The notes below the pieces were generated by a model. It made no database searches and was not told the origin of the DNA. It worked only from the letters and a program-made list of their open reading frames with translations. The translations under genes were made by a program, and so were the position numbers. Shown here one piece after another: positions 33,640 to 43,572 of a stretch of DNA of 64,000 nt. Origin of the DNA: Xanthomarina arctica (GTDB lineage: Bacteria > Bacteroidota > Bacteroidia > Flavobacteriales > Flavobacteriaceae); assembly GCF_014638915.1 (NCBI RefSeq), contig NZ_BMFQ01000003.1:558001-622000 (forward strand), read 5' to 3'. How positions within the stretch are numbered: the first letter of the stretch is position 1; each line of letters begins with the position of its first letter.

Positions 33640-34821
33640 ATGACTTACAACATCAACGAAAAAGGATATTACGGCGAATTTGGAGGAGCTTATATTCCAG
33701 AAATGCTTTATCCCAATGTGGAAGAGCTTCGGGAAAATTATTTAAAAATAATGGCCGAACCTGAGTTTCAGAAAGAATTCAATCAGCTTTTAAAAGATTA
33801 TGTTGGTCGTCCGTCTCCTCTATATTTTGCAAAACGTCTTTCAGAAAAATTCAACACAAAAATTTATTTAAAGCGTGAAGATCTAAACCACACTGGAGCA
33901 CACAAAATAAACAATACGATTGGTCAGATTCTAATGGCAAAGCGCTTAGGTAAGCATCGGATTATTGCTGAAACTGGTGCCGGGCAACATGGTGTAGCCA
34001 CTGCAACTGTTTGCGCGTTAATGGGTTTGGAATGCATTGTTTATATGGGTGAAATTGATATTGCAAGACAAGCACCAAATGTCGCTAGAATGAAAATGCT
34101 TGGAGCAACAGTCGTTCCTGCTTTATCAGGGAGTCGTACTTTAAAAGATGCAACGAACGAGGCTATTCGCGATTGGATTAATAATCCCGTTGACACACAT
34201 TATATTATTGGATCCGTTGTTGGACCTCATCCATATCCAGATATGGTAGCTCGTTTTCAAGCTGTAGTTTCCGAAGAAATTCAATGGCAATTACAAGAAC
34301 ACGAAGGAAAAACAAAACCAGATTATGTTGTAGCATGTGTTGGCGGAGGCAGTAATGCGGCAGGTGCATATTATCATTTCTTGGAAGACACAAATATCAA
34401 GCTAATTGCGGTTGAAGCGGCTGGAAAAGGCATTCACTCTGGTGAAAGTGCAGCAACATCTGTTTTAGGAAAAGAAGGCATTATTCACGGGAGTAAAACT
34501 TTGTTAATGCAAACTCCTGATGGACAAATAACAGAGCCCTACTCTATTTCTGCTGGTTTAGATTATCCAGGTGTTGGCCCCATGCATGCCCATTTATACA
34601 AATCTGGACGCGCCCAATTCATCTCTATTACAGATGATCAAGCTATGAAAGCAGGTCTAGAATTATGCCAGTTAGAAGGTATTATTCCGGCTATTGAAAG
34701 CTCCCATGCCTTGGCCGTTTTTGAGCAAAAAACGTTTCTACCTGAAGATGTTGTAGTATTAAGTTTATCTGGTCGTGGTGATAAGGATTTAGAAACCTAT
34801 ATTAATTATTTTAACCTATAA
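33640..34821 (+). CDS. trpB: Tryptophan synthase beta chain
   Basis: TrpB condenses indole and serine with PLP. The 393-residue product has the PLP lysine motif [47 protein letters not shown] and a glycine-rich [10 protein letters not shown] for the cofactor phosphate. Full length for a TrpB1-type enzyme. trpA follows after 2 bp. Confidence 0.98.
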   Translation: MTYNINEKGYYGEFGGAYIPEMLYPNVEELRENYLKIMAEPEFQKEFNQLLKDYVGRPSPLYFAKRLSEKFNTKIYLKREDLNHTGAHKINNTIGQILMAKRLGKHRIIAETGAGQHGVATATVCALMGLECIVYMGEIDIARQAPNVARMKMLGATVVPALSGSRTLKDATNEAIRDWINNPVDTHYIIGSVVGPHPYPDMVARFQAVVSEEIQWQLQEHEGKTKPDYVVACVGGGSNAAGAYYHFLEDTNIKLIAVEAAGKGIHSGESAATSVLGKEGIIHGSKTLLMQTPDGQITEPYSISAGLDYPGVGPMHAHLYKSGRAQFISITDDQAMKAGLELCQLEGIIPAIESSHALAVFEQKTFLPEDVVVLSLSGRGDKDLETYINYFNL

Positions 34822-34823
34822 TT

Positions 34824-35588
34824 ATGAATAGAATAAATAAAAAAATACAAGAAAGTAAAAAAATACTATCTATTTACTTTACTGCTGGCTACCCGAAAAC
34901 TGATGATACTGTCAATATCATCCAAAATCTTGAAAAATCTGGTGTGGACATGATAGAAATCGGACTTCCATTTAGCGATCCTCTTGCCGATGGTCCAACC
35001 ATTCAAGCTAGTTCCACACAAGCTTTAAAAAACGGCATGACCACCGAAGTTCTTTTCAAGCAATTAAAAGATATTAGAGAATCAGTCAATATTCCTCTAA
35101 TTATTATGGGTTATTTTAATCCTATTTTGCAATATGGCGTGGAAGCATTTTGTAAAAAATGTGAAGAAATTGGTATCGACGGACTCATTATTCCAGATTT
35201 ACCAGTAGATGTTTACAATGAAAAATATAAAGCTACATTCGAAAAGCATGGACTAATTAATGTGTTTTTAATAACACCCCAGACTTCTGTAGAGCGCATT
35301 CGTTTTATAGATTCTATTTCTAACGGATTTATCTATATGGTAAGTAGTGCCAGTGTTACGGGAAGTCAGTCAGGATTTGGAGATGAGCAAACCAACTATT
35401 TTAAACGTATTGCGGATATGAATCTTAAAAATCCACAAATTATTGGGTTTGGTATTTCAGATAATAAAACATTTTTACAAGCTACTCAGTTTTCAAAAGG
35501 TGCCATTATAGGTTCTGCTTTTATTAAGCATTTAACAAAGGAAGGTGTCACAAAAATTAATAGTTTTGTTAAATCTATACTTAAGTAA
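34824..35588 (+). CDS. trpA: Tryptophan synthase alpha chain
   Basis: TrpA splits indole-3-glycerol phosphate and channels indole to TrpB. The 254-residue TIM barrel has MIEIGLPFSDPLADGPTIQ (catalytic Glu and Asp) and VSSASVTGSQSG (phosphate loop). It is the last biosynthetic gene; a small membrane gene begins 2 bp later, so transcription may continue. Confidence 0.98.
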   Translation: MNRINKKIQESKKILSIYFTAGYPKTDDTVNIIQNLEKSGVDMIEIGLPFSDPLADGPTIQASSTQALKNGMTTEVLFKQLKDIRESVNIPLIIMGYFNPILQYGVEAFCKKCEEIGIDGLIIPDLPVDVYNEKYKATFEKHGLINVFLITPQTSVERIRFIDSISNGFIYMVSSASVTGSQSGFGDEQTNYFKRIADMNLKNPQIIGFGISDNKTFLQATQFSKGAIIGSAFIKHLTKEGVTKINSFVKSILK

Positions 35589-35590
35589 GG

Positions 35591-35815
35591 ATGAAAACAC
35601 TTAACAACTGGAAACTTATCATATTACTATGTTTAACATTAGGCTTGGCTCCTTTTTTACCAGAACCACATATTCTTGGTAAACTAAAATGGATTTTAGG
35701 CGGCGCTACTGGAATGCAGTTTATGGATTGGTTCGATGTTATTTTACATGGTTTTCCGTTTGTATTACTCTTAAGATTAATTATTATAAAATTATTTTCA
35801 AAACATGGCGCTTAA
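35591..35815 (+). CDS. Small hypothetical membrane protein after trpA
   Basis: This 74-residue protein has two hydrophobic segments (about residues 8-22 and 48-66) with conserved-looking prolines (APFLPEPHILGKLKWILGGA). I do not recognise a family, although proteins of this pattern occur beside trp or trmL genes in relatives. It starts 2 bp after trpA and overlaps trmL by 11 bp, so it is translated from the trp transcript or coupled to trmL. Confidence 0.6.
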   Translation: MKTLNNWKLIILLCLTLGLAPFLPEPHILGKLKWILGGATGMQFMDWFDVILHGFPFVLLLRLIIIKLFSKHGA

Positions 35816-36260
35816 TATTGTACTTATAGAACCCGAAATACCTAATAACACTGGAAATATCGGTCGTTTAGCCTTAGCTTCAGGATCTAATTTACATTTG
35901 GTAAAACCTTTTGGTTTCGAGATTAGCGATTCCCGTTTAAAGCGAGCTGGATTAGATTACTGGAAGCATCTAAATGTTCATTATTATGAAAATATCGAAG
36001 AATTCTTCCAGATAAACAAAAATGCTAAAATGGTATTTTTATCTAGCCATGGCACAAAAAATCATTGGGATATTAAATTTGAAGATGACATGTTTTTAGT
36101 TTTTGGAAAAGAATCTGTTGGACTTCCAAAATCGATTCTTGAAAACCATTCAGAACACCTTTTTAAAATTCCTTTGTTTAGTGAACATGTAAGGAGTTTA
36201 AACCTTGCAAATGCGGTAGGTATCGTTGTTTACGAAGGTCTTAAAGCTATTCGAAAATAG
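35805..36260 (+). CDS. trmL: tRNA (cytidine/uridine-34-2'-O)-methyltransferase TrmL
   Basis: TrmL methylates the ribose of the wobble base in tRNA-Leu. The 151-residue SPOUT enzyme has NIVLIEPEIPNNTGNIGRLA, a middle KRAGLDYWKHL segment, and the C-terminal knot residues VFGKESVGLP and RSLNLANAVGIVVYE that hold S-adenosylmethionine. It overlaps the preceding small gene by 11 bp. It is single-domain, as expected for TrmL. Confidence 0.95.
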   Translation: MALNIVLIEPEIPNNTGNIGRLALASGSNLHLVKPFGFEISDSRLKRAGLDYWKHLNVHYYENIEEFFQINKNAKMVFLSSHGTKNHWDIKFEDDMFLVFGKESVGLPKSILENHSEHLFKIPLFSEHVRSLNLANAVGIVVYEGLKAIRK

Positions 36261-36338
36261 TCTAAAATATCTTTGTTGTACCAAGTAAATTTATTTAGCT
36301 TAGTAGTTATAGTAATTCCTTAATATAATTTGAAACCT

Positions 36339-37001
36339 ATGAAATATCACGTTATTATCAATAGTGTAAAATCTGTTGAAGAATTAAAAGATGCTTGGTC
36401 AAATACAGATTATATTCAATTGCTTGATAAATTCGGGTTTGAAGATGCAAAAGATTCTAAACCTGAAGAATTATTAGAGCTACTATTTATGGCTATTTCA
36501 GATTTTGAGCCAGAAGAAGCTGCCACAATTATTTTAGATTATAAATTGTCAGACCATTTAAACGAAAATCAAATAGAGCAAATTTCTCATGAAATGCTTC
36601 TTGACAAGATTTCTGAGGAATATGCTGATATTTCCTTGCATCATGAATTATATAATATCAATCAATTACTTCATAAAGCCTACAATGGAACGTTTCCAAA
36701 TGCTAAGGCCACATTAATTGAATTTGAAATAACACCAAATAAAGAGATTACAAAGGAAAATGTTTTAAAAGCTTTTAACGCGACGCTTGCCAATAACAAT
36801 GTTATAAAACGTTTATTCTCCAATCAACTTGCCGGAAAAGAAGCTTTTGATGAAGCCGAAAGCATTATCTGGGATTTAACTTCTAAAGGTGAAAACACCT
36901 ATATGCTTACCACATCTGATTATTGGATGAGCAAGGATGAATTTACTGAAGCTGAATTTGATGTAACCATTATTGAATTTGAAGATGAAAACGAGTATTA
37001 A
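36339..37001 (+). CDS. Hypothetical acidic cytoplasmic protein
   Basis: The 220-residue product is acidic and mostly helical, with no signal peptide or membrane segment. Stretches such as ELLELLFMAISDFEPEEAATIILDYKL and ISHEMLLDKISEEYADISLHHELYNINQLL occur; I do not recognise a domain. The frame opens with TTG at 36330, but the ATG at 36339 is a better start. It is flanked by trmL on the same strand (78-bp gap) and convergent argS. Confidence 0.75.
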   Translation: MKYHVIINSVKSVEELKDAWSNTDYIQLLDKFGFEDAKDSKPEELLELLFMAISDFEPEEAATIILDYKLSDHLNENQIEQISHEMLLDKISEEYADISLHHELYNINQLLHKAYNGTFPNAKATLIEFEITPNKEITKENVLKAFNATLANNNVIKRLFSNQLAGKEAFDEAESIIWDLTSKGENTYMLTTSDYWMSKDEFTEAEFDVTIIEFEDENEY

Positions 37002-37031
37002 ATCAATCCTTCGCATTTAATCTATCACAAA

Positions 37032-38816
37032 CTACATACGCTCAGGAACAGTAATACCTAGTAAATTAAAAGCGTTTTTAATGATGTTTGCCACAACATT
37101 GGACAATTGCACTCTAAATTGTTTTTCGATATCAGAATCTGCACCTAAAATGGATACATTCTGGTAAAAGGAATTAAATTCCTTAACTAAATCATAAGTA
37201 TAATTAGCAATTAATGCCGGACTATGGTTTTCCGCGGCACTTTGAATGACGTCTGCGAAAAGCTGAATCTGCTTAATCAGTTCTTTTTCCTTTTCATTTA
37301 AGGAAACCTCACTAACATCAAGTGTTGCATTAAAATCAACATCTGCCTTTCTTAATATAGATTGAATTCTAGCATAGGTATATTGAATAAACGGACCTGT
37401 ATTTCCTTGAAAATCTATAGACTCCTTTGGATCAAACAAAATACGCTTTCTAGGATCCACTTTTAGAATGTAATATTTTAAAGCTCCTAAACCAATAACC
37501 TGATATAGGTCTTGTTTCTCAGCTTCTGAATACCCATCTAGTTTTCCTAATTCTTCGGAAATCTCACCTGCTGTTGATGCCATTTCTTCTATTAAATCGT
37601 CGGCATCTACAACCGTGCCTTCACGACTTTTCATTTTTCCAGAAGGTAAATCAACCATCCCATAGCTTAAATGGAACAGGTTTTTAGCCCACTCGAAACC
37701 TAACTTCTTTATAATTAAAAAGAGAACCTTAAAATGATATTCCTGCTCGTTTCCAACGGTATAAACCATGCCACCAACATCTGGATAATCTTTAACACGT
37801 TGTATAGCGGTTCCAATATCCTGAGTCATGTAAACGGCAGTTCCATCACTACGCAACACAATTTTCTCGTCTAAACCTTCATCTGTTAAATCGCACCAAA
37901 CAGAACCGTCTTCTTTTTTGAAGAAAACACCAGTACTTAATCCTTCGGCAACAAATTCTTTTCCTAATAAATAGGTTTCACTTTCATAATAAAGTTTATC
38001 AAAATCAACGCCTAAACTCTTATAAGTAACATCAAAACCTTTATAAACCCATTGGTTCATTTTCTCCCAAAGAGCAACTGTTTCTTTATCTCCCGCTTCC
38101 CAATTAAGAAGCATGTCTTGAGCTGCTTTTAAAATAGGTGCATTTTTCTTAGCATCTTCTTCTGTCTGACCTTCGGCAATTAAATTTTTAATTTCCTTTT
38201 TATACTCTTGATCAAACTTTACATAGTAGTTTCCTACTAATTTGTCCCCTTTTAAACCTGTGGATTCTGGGGTTTCACCATTACCAAATAACTGCCAAGC
38301 TATCATACTTTTACAAATATGAATTCCTCTATCGTTTATAATCTGTGTTTTGTAAACTTTCTTTCCTGAAGCTTTTATAATTTCAGCAACACTATAACCC
38401 AACAAGTTATTTCTAACATGTCCTAAATGCAACGGTTTATTGGTATTAGGTGAAGAATATTCAACCATAACAGCTTTGTCTTCTGGGTTTGGAGTTACAA
38501 ATCCAAAGTTTGCGTCCGATTTTATATCATTAAAAAAATGTATATAATAAGGGTCGCTTATTTCAACATTTAAAAAGCCTTTTATAACATTAAAGCCAAC
38601 AACCTCATCAACATGATCTACTAAATATTGACCTATAGCTTCACCTATTTGTACAGGGTTTCCTTTTACTACTCGTAGCATTGGGAAAATAACGACAGTA
38701 ATATCTCCCGCAAATTCTTTCCTAGTTGCCTGAAATTCTACTGTTGGTAAATCTTGGTTATAAATAGCTTTTACAGCCTGAACTACATGTTTTGATAAGA
38801 CGTCTTGAAGACCCAT
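37032..38816 (-). CDS. argS: Arginyl-tRNA synthetase
   Basis: ArgS charges tRNA-Arg. The 594-residue class I enzyme has the N-terminal Add1 domain, then YSSPNTNKPLHLGHVRNNLLG (HIGH as HLGH), KSREGTVVDADDLI with GKMKS near it (KMSKS-like as GKMKSREG), and the anticodon-binding helical domain at the C-terminus (DALR region). The ATG start is supported by a candidate -7 element 22 bp upstream. Confidence 0.98.
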   Translation of the reverse strand: MGLQDVLSKHVVQAVKAIYNQDLPTVEFQATRKEFAGDITVVIFPMLRVVKGNPVQIGEAIGQYLVDHVDEVVGFNVIKGFLNVEISDPYYIHFFNDIKSDANFGFVTPNPEDKAVMVEYSSPNTNKPLHLGHVRNNLLGYSVAEIIKASGKKVYKTQIINDRGIHICKSMIAWQLFGNGETPESTGLKGDKLVGNYYVKFDQEYKKEIKNLIAEGQTEEDAKKNAPILKAAQDMLLNWEAGDKETVALWEKMNQWVYKGFDVTYKSLGVDFDKLYYESETYLLGKEFVAEGLSTGVFFKKEDGSVWCDLTDEGLDEKIVLRSDGTAVYMTQDIGTAIQRVKDYPDVGGMVYTVGNEQEYHFKVLFLIIKKLGFEWAKNLFHLSYGMVDLPSGKMKSREGTVVDADDLIEEMASTAGEISEELGKLDGYSEAEKQDLYQVIGLGALKYYILKVDPRKRILFDPKESIDFQGNTGPFIQYTYARIQSILRKADVDFNATLDVSEVSLNEKEKELIKQIQLFADVIQSAAENHSPALIANYTYDLVKEFNSFYQNVSILGADSDIEKQFRVQLSNVVANIIKNAFNLLGITVPERM

Positions 38817-38837
38817 ATTCTAGTGCTTTTAAGGATG

Positions 38838-38845
38838 CAAAGATA
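38838..38845 (-). promoter_or_regulatory. Candidate -7 element of argS
   Basis: Minus strand TATCTTTG matches TAnnTTTG 22 bp before the ATG. No TTG -33 is seen. Confidence 0.45.
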
Positions 38846-39255
38846 AAACTTTTATTAAAGGTTTTAATCTTAAATGGAGTCTTATCTTACTTTAACGCCA
38901 TTAGGAATCCATTTTGTTATTTGTTTTTATATATAAAAAGTTAAAATCCTTTTTTAAGAAAATCGCAAAGGTGCATTTCAACGACCAAAGTGTATCTTTC
39001 CCTACTTATTTGCCTTTCATCGATGTGGCTAATTTTTAACATTTTTTTAAGTGCCACTTCAACTAATTTATTGGTATTAAAACGCAAAAATTAGTGTATT
39101 AGATCTCTTTTTACAATTTTTGTTAAGTAAAGCTATTAAATGTCCCAATGCTATGGGATCTCTATAAAAACTAACTATTACGGCTCTAAATACTAGCTAA
39201 AAGACTTAACTCCAACAAGTTAAAAAGCTTTTTGTTTATTTCTGTAAGACTAATT
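38846..39255. other. Gene-free stretch between argS and the histidine kinase
   Basis: About 410 bp of AT-rich DNA with no coding frame that I support. It contains a small palindrome TCCCA-6-TGGGA-TCTC (39143-39162), similar to the dispersed GGGATCTC elements, and must contain the promoter of the kinase gene. I see no clear TTG/TAnnTTTG pair for it. Confidence 0.5.
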
Positions 39256-41316
39256 ATGAAGAAGTTATTTTCTTTAATCACTTGTCTTATTTTTTTCATT
39301 GGTTTTTCCCAAACCAAGGAACAGGATAGTCTTACTATACAATTAGCTTTCCAAAATTCTGATACCACCAAAATAGAAACCTCCTTATTACTTGTTAAAG
39401 TCCTTTACAATAACCAAGAATATAATAAAGCTTTAAAGTACATTTCTCAAACAGAAAAATTATCTCAAAAATTAAATTATCAAAATGGTATAGCCGAAAT
39501 GACTTATTACAAGGCCTTAATTTATGCCTTAAAAGACGACTATATTAATGCAAGAGATAACTATATAAAGTCCAAGGAATTATTTATTCAAATTAACGAT
39601 ACGTTAAATATTGCAAGAGTAAATAATAGTATTGGTTTAAACGAAATTAAAAGAGGTAACTATAATATTGGACTTCAATATTCACTTTTAGCTTTAAAAG
39701 AATTTGAAAAAAGAAATTTAAAAAGTGAATTACGTTCGGCCTATGAATGTTTAGCAAAAGCCTATTTTAGTATAAACGATATTAACAAAGCTACAGAATA
39801 CTATGTAAAAGCTTTGGATGTAGAAAAGCAGATAAACAACAACGAAGGTTCCATTGAAGTTTTAAAAACGTTAGCCGAGTTATATTCTCTTCAAAAAGAA
39901 AACAGAAAATCTATAGATTATTACGAAAAAGTTCTAAAACTAACTTCTGTAGATAATGATTCTTTAAGAGGCGAAATCCTTCCTAAATTAGGAGGTGAAT
40001 ATCTACAATTTAACGACTATGATAAAGCTTTACAATATTTAATTGAAGGCTTGAGACTAAACAGAAGATTAGACAATTCTCATGGTATTCTAGTTTCACT
40101 GAACAATCTTGGGGAACTAAACTTAAAAAGAAACTTTTTAAAATATGCCGAAATTCAATTGTATGAAGCTAAAGATATTGCAAGTTCTACTGACGACAAA
40201 GAAGAACAATTAAAAAATTATGATCTTTTAAAGACCTTAGACTCCACCAACAAGAGATTTGATCGTGCTTTTATTTGGCAAAGGGATTATTACAATCTTA
40301 AAAATGAAATTTCTAAAAAAGAAACTAAATTATTTGTTGAAGCTGAAGAACCTATAACTATAAGTGATTTAGAAATAAATAACACTTCTGAAGAAAAAAC
40401 AGCATCTGAAATTAAAATTGGAACGGATAAAACTCAAGAAGATTTTGATAAATTACGCATTATTTTTTATGCATTATTAGGAGCTATAGCCATTCTTTCT
40501 ACTTTTTTAGTTCTAATATATTTAAAAAGGAATAGTCGTTTACAATATACCCGAGAGCTTGAAGAAAAAAACAAACGTATTGAAATTCAAAATGAAGCAA
40601 TTTTAGAACAAACCAAGCATTTAGAAGAGATAAACAAAGTTAAGGACAAGTTGTTTTCTATAGTGTCTCACGATTTAAAGGATTCTTTAACGTCCATTAA
40701 AGGGTTTATAGATTTACTAAAAGAGGGCTCATTAACACAGGAGGAATTTAAATCCTTAATACCAGAATTAAGTGAGAATGCTAACAATGCTTCCTTATTA
40801 TTATTCAACTTATTAAACTGGTCTAAATCGCAAATGCAATCTTTAGAACCAAGCCCAAGTTTATTCGATTTACAAGAAGTATTTGAAGATAAGACTAATT
40901 TACTTGAGCAAAAACTTGAAAAGAAAGGCATTATTTTAAGAGATAAAACCTTAAGGGATTATGTTTACGCAGATAAAAGTATGGTAGAAATTATTATTCA
41001 AAATCTACTTACAAATGCTATAAAATTTAGCAAACCAGGAGATACCATTACTATTGCAAACCAGATAAGCAACGGGAAATCAATAATTAGTATTTCAGAC
41101 ACTGGAATTGGAATCTCTAAAGAAAACCAACAGAAAATATTTAAGAATTCTTCGTTTACAACCATTGGAACCCAAAACGAAAAAGGAACCGGTTTAGGTT
41201 TAACTATATGTAAAGAATTAGTAGATCTTAATCATGGAAGAATCTGGGTTGAAAGTGACTTGAATGTAGGCACCACCTTTTATGTGGAACTACCAAAATC
41301 TCATCCAGAAAACTAG
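39256..41316 (+). CDS. Tetratricopeptide-repeat sensor histidine kinase
   Basis: The 686-residue product has a signal sequence, about six TPR repeats (roughly residues 25-340; e.g. NIARVNNSIGLNEIKRGNYNIGLQYSLLAL) placed in the periplasm, one transmembrane helix (about 405-425, LRIIFYALLGAIAILSTFLVLIYL), a coiled coil, a HisKA domain with FSIVSHDLKDSLTSI (phospho-His) and an HATPase_c domain with N box NLLTNAIKF, DTGIGIS and GTGLGLTICKEL. No response regulator is adjacent. The ATG at 39256 gives the signal peptide; a TTG at 39232 would add eight residues. Confidence 0.93.
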   Translation: MKKLFSLITCLIFFIGFSQTKEQDSLTIQLAFQNSDTTKIETSLLLVKVLYNNQEYNKALKYISQTEKLSQKLNYQNGIAEMTYYKALIYALKDDYINARDNYIKSKELFIQINDTLNIARVNNSIGLNEIKRGNYNIGLQYSLLALKEFEKRNLKSELRSAYECLAKAYFSINDINKATEYYVKALDVEKQINNNEGSIEVLKTLAELYSLQKENRKSIDYYEKVLKLTSVDNDSLRGEILPKLGGEYLQFNDYDKALQYLIEGLRLNRRLDNSHGILVSLNNLGELNLKRNFLKYAEIQLYEAKDIASSTDDKEEQLKNYDLLKTLDSTNKRFDRAFIWQRDYYNLKNEISKKETKLFVEAEEPITISDLEINNTSEEKTASEIKIGTDKTQEDFDKLRIIFYALLGAIAILSTFLVLIYLKRNSRLQYTRELEEKNKRIEIQNEAILEQTKHLEEINKVKDKLFSIVSHDLKDSLTSIKGFIDLLKEGSLTQEEFKSLIPELSENANNASLLLFNLLNWSKSQMQSLEPSPSLFDLQEVFEDKTNLLEQKLEKKGIILRDKTLRDYVYADKSMVEIIIQNLLTNAIKFSKPGDTITIANQISNGKSIISISDTGIGISKENQQKIFKNSSFTTIGTQNEKGTGLGLTICKELVDLNHGRIWVESDLNVGTTFYVELPKSHPEN

Positions 41317-42245
41317 TCTTTAGGCAAGAACACTTCTGCCATCATACAACGAGCACTTCCTCCTCCACAAGTTTCAATAGTCTCCAAAGAGCTAGATAAA
41401 ATTTCGCTATGCTTCTCTATTTTTTGAATTTGAGCTGGTGTTAAGATATCGAAAGCCGCTTGACTCATAATTAAATATCTTTTATCATTTTTACCTCTAA
41501 CTTGCAACATGTTTCCAGCAAAATGAGCAACTTGCTTTTCTGTAATGGCAATAACTTCCTTGCCATCTTCTTTTAAATGACTTAAGACATTTTTACGTTC
41601 TTTTTTATCGTCGATACAATCCAAACAAATTACAGCAAAAGTTTCGGCCAAAGTCATCATAACATTGGTATGATAAATAGCTTTTCTTGCTCCTTCAACA
41701 GTTTGGTAGGCTGTAAAAACTACTGGAGTATATTCAAAGTCCTCACAGAATTCAATAAATAAATCTTCATCTGCTCGAGCAGATAAAGCACAATAGGCTT
41801 TACTATTTACACGATCTAAAAGCAAACTTCCAGTGCCTTCTAAAAAAACACCTTCTTCTTCAGCATCTGTATAATCCACAATATTCTCTATGGAGAAACC
41901 TTCTTTTTCTAATCGTAATAAAACCTCTTCCCTACGTTCTTTTCTACGGTTTTCTGCAAACATGGGATATAAAGCTACATCGCCATTTTCGTGAAAACTC
42001 ACCCAATTATTTGGAAAAATAGAATCTGGAGTATCTAAAGTCTTATCATCATTTTCAACAATAACTTGAACTCCTACAGCTCGTAATTTTTCTACAAAAA
42101 CATCAAATTCCTCTTGGCCTTTGGCATTTATCTCAGCATTTTTTAAATCCAGATCTTCTTGGAAATAATTATTCACAGCCGTTTGTTCATTCATCCTGAA
42201 ATGTACAGGACGAATCATTAAGATGGTATTTGTAGTCTGATTCAT
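41313..42245 (-). CDS. ctlX: CtlX-type amidinotransferase (citrulline/arginine-related hydrolase)
   Basis: The 310-residue product has the pentein fold signature of guanidino-group hydrolases and transferases: MIRPVHFRMNEQT at the start, DSIFPNNWVSFHENG (catalytic Asp and His region), LEGTGSLLLDR, and a catalytic Cys in the C-terminal CGGGSARCMMAEVF. It matches the CtlX citrulline-utilisation hydrolase pattern. It overlaps the convergent kinase gene by 4 bp. A promoter with both -33 and -7 elements lies just upstream. Its exact substrate is not tested here. Confidence 0.85.
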   Translation of the reverse strand: MNQTTNTILMIRPVHFRMNEQTAVNNYFQEDLDLKNAEINAKGQEEFDVFVEKLRAVGVQVIVENDDKTLDTPDSIFPNNWVSFHENGDVALYPMFAENRRKERREEVLLRLEKEGFSIENIVDYTDAEEEGVFLEGTGSLLLDRVNSKAYCALSARADEDLFIEFCEDFEYTPVVFTAYQTVEGARKAIYHTNVMMTLAETFAVICLDCIDDKKERKNVLSHLKEDGKEVIAITEKQVAHFAGNMLQVRGKNDKRYLIMSQAAFDILTPAQIQKIEKHSEILSSSLETIETCGGGSARCMMAEVFLPKD

Positions 42246-42265
42246 TTAATCCGTGTTTAGAAATG

Positions 42266-42294
42266 CAAAATTACTTTTTTAAAACTGAAAGCAA
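42266..42294 (-). promoter_or_regulatory. Promoter of the ctlX gene
   Basis: On the minus strand TTG (42292-42294) and TAATTTTG (42266-42273) are separated by 18 bp, matching the Bacteroidota consensus, about 20 bp before the ATG. Confidence 0.6.
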
Positions 42295-42362
42295 TTGTGT
42301 AAAGCAATAAAAATTGTTACATAAATAAACTAAATTGCATTTCCATTTAATACTTAGAACTT

Positions 42363-42869
42363 ATGAAACACTTTCTATTAATATTCTCGTGCTGTATTTT
42401 ATTTTTTTCGTGTGAAGAAACCAAGGAACCTACAAATATAAACGCTGTAAACTGGAAAAATCGTACTGTCAACTTACCTAAAATAGACAGTTTGGCAAAA
42501 GGTCAAAGTTACTTATCCGTTTATTCTGAAATATATAGCATTACGGAACATAGAACTATCAATTTAACGGTGACAGTAAGTCTGAGAAATGTAAGTACGC
42601 TTCATAATATTTATCTATTTAAGGCAAATTATTACAACACGAAAGGCGATTTAATTAGAACTTATTTTGACGAACCTATTTCCCTTAAACCCCTTGAAAC
42701 CATAGAAATTGTTATTGATGAAAAAGATGATCATGGAGGTTCTGGCGCTAATTTTGTATTCGACTGGGCTTTAAGCAACAACGATCATGAACCCTTTTTT
42801 GAAGCTGTTATGATTTCTACTTCTGGGCAACAGGGCATATCTTTTACAACCCAAGGTATCAAGTTATAA
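42363..42869 (+). CDS. Hypothetical lipoprotein
   Basis: The 168-residue product has a lipoprotein signal (SCCILFFSCEETKE, Cys17; acidic after it, favouring surface exposure). The mature part is beta-rich with a DEKDDHGGSGANFVFDWAL segment. No family is recognised. It is divergent from ctlX and convergent with the short-chain dehydrogenase gene at 42886. Confidence 0.7.
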   Translation: MKHFLLIFSCCILFFSCEETKEPTNINAVNWKNRTVNLPKIDSLAKGQSYLSVYSEIYSITEHRTINLTVTVSLRNVSTLHNIYLFKANYYNTKGDLIRTYFDEPISLKPLETIEIVIDEKDDHGGSGANFVFDWALSNNDHEPFFEAVMISTSGQQGISFTTQGIKL

Positions 42870-42885
42870 TAATTTAAAATTTTTA

Positions 42886-43572
42886 CTAAGGCGTAGAATT
42901 AGAAACTTGTAGCATTTTCCCGTTGTAATATGTTTGGCCGTTTAAGGCAAAATCTGAAATATATTTTGCCATCTCTAAAGCTGTTGTTGGGGCTTGATAT
43001 CCAGGAAAGGCTTCTTCCAACATTTCTGTTTGTACGGCTCCTAAAGCTAGAACATTAAAACTTGGACCAGATTCTTTATACTCCTCTGCAAGCAATTCTG
43101 TAAGCGTAATTACCGCACCTTTACTAGAACTATAGGCTGAAAGGCCAGGAAACTTAACGCTACCTTGAACGCCACCCATGGAGCTAACAGTAACAACGTG
43201 ACTCTCTTTCTTTGTAAATGGAAGAATGGTACGTATCATTTCTGAAACCCCAAATACATTTGTTTTATAGACCGTTTCGAATTCTTGAAAGGTTGTCTCT
43301 TTAAATGGTTTATTTAATAAAGCGCCTGCATTATTTATTAAAACATCCACTTGCTTCCATTCCTTTTCAACAAAATCTGTTACTATTTTGTAATTTGAAG
43401 GTTCTGATAAATCAAAAGTTAAAGCCGTAACATTTTTCAATTTTAGATTAGTTACGGGATTATGGTTTCTGGATAATGCCAAAACTTGATGTCCCTGACT
43501 TGCAAATAATTTTACAAGTTCGAATCCGATACCTCTGCTCGTACCTGTAATAATAATATTTTTACTCTTCAT
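42886..43572 (-). CDS. Short-chain dehydrogenase/reductase
   Basis: This is a 228-residue SDR with the cofactor loop TGTSRGIGFE (residues 10-19), NNAG and catalytic Y147-xxx-K151 (AYSSSKGA) with a serine in TVSSMGG. An Arg after the second strand (LALSRNHNP) favours NADP(H). The ATG at 43572 overlaps the upstream M28 gene stop by 11 bp, so the two are coupled; an upstream TTG would add three residues. Substrate unknown. Confidence 0.88.
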   Translation of the reverse strand: MKSKNIIITGTSRGIGFELVKLFASQGHQVLALSRNHNPVTNLKLKNVTALTFDLSEPSNYKIVTDFVEKEWKQVDVLINNAGALLNKPFKETTFQEFETVYKTNVFGVSEMIRTILPFTKKESHVVTVSSMGGVQGSVKFPGLSAYSSSKGAVITLTELLAEEYKESGPSFNVLALGAVQTEMLEEAFPGYQAPTTALEMAKYISDFALNGQTYYNGKMLQVSNSTP

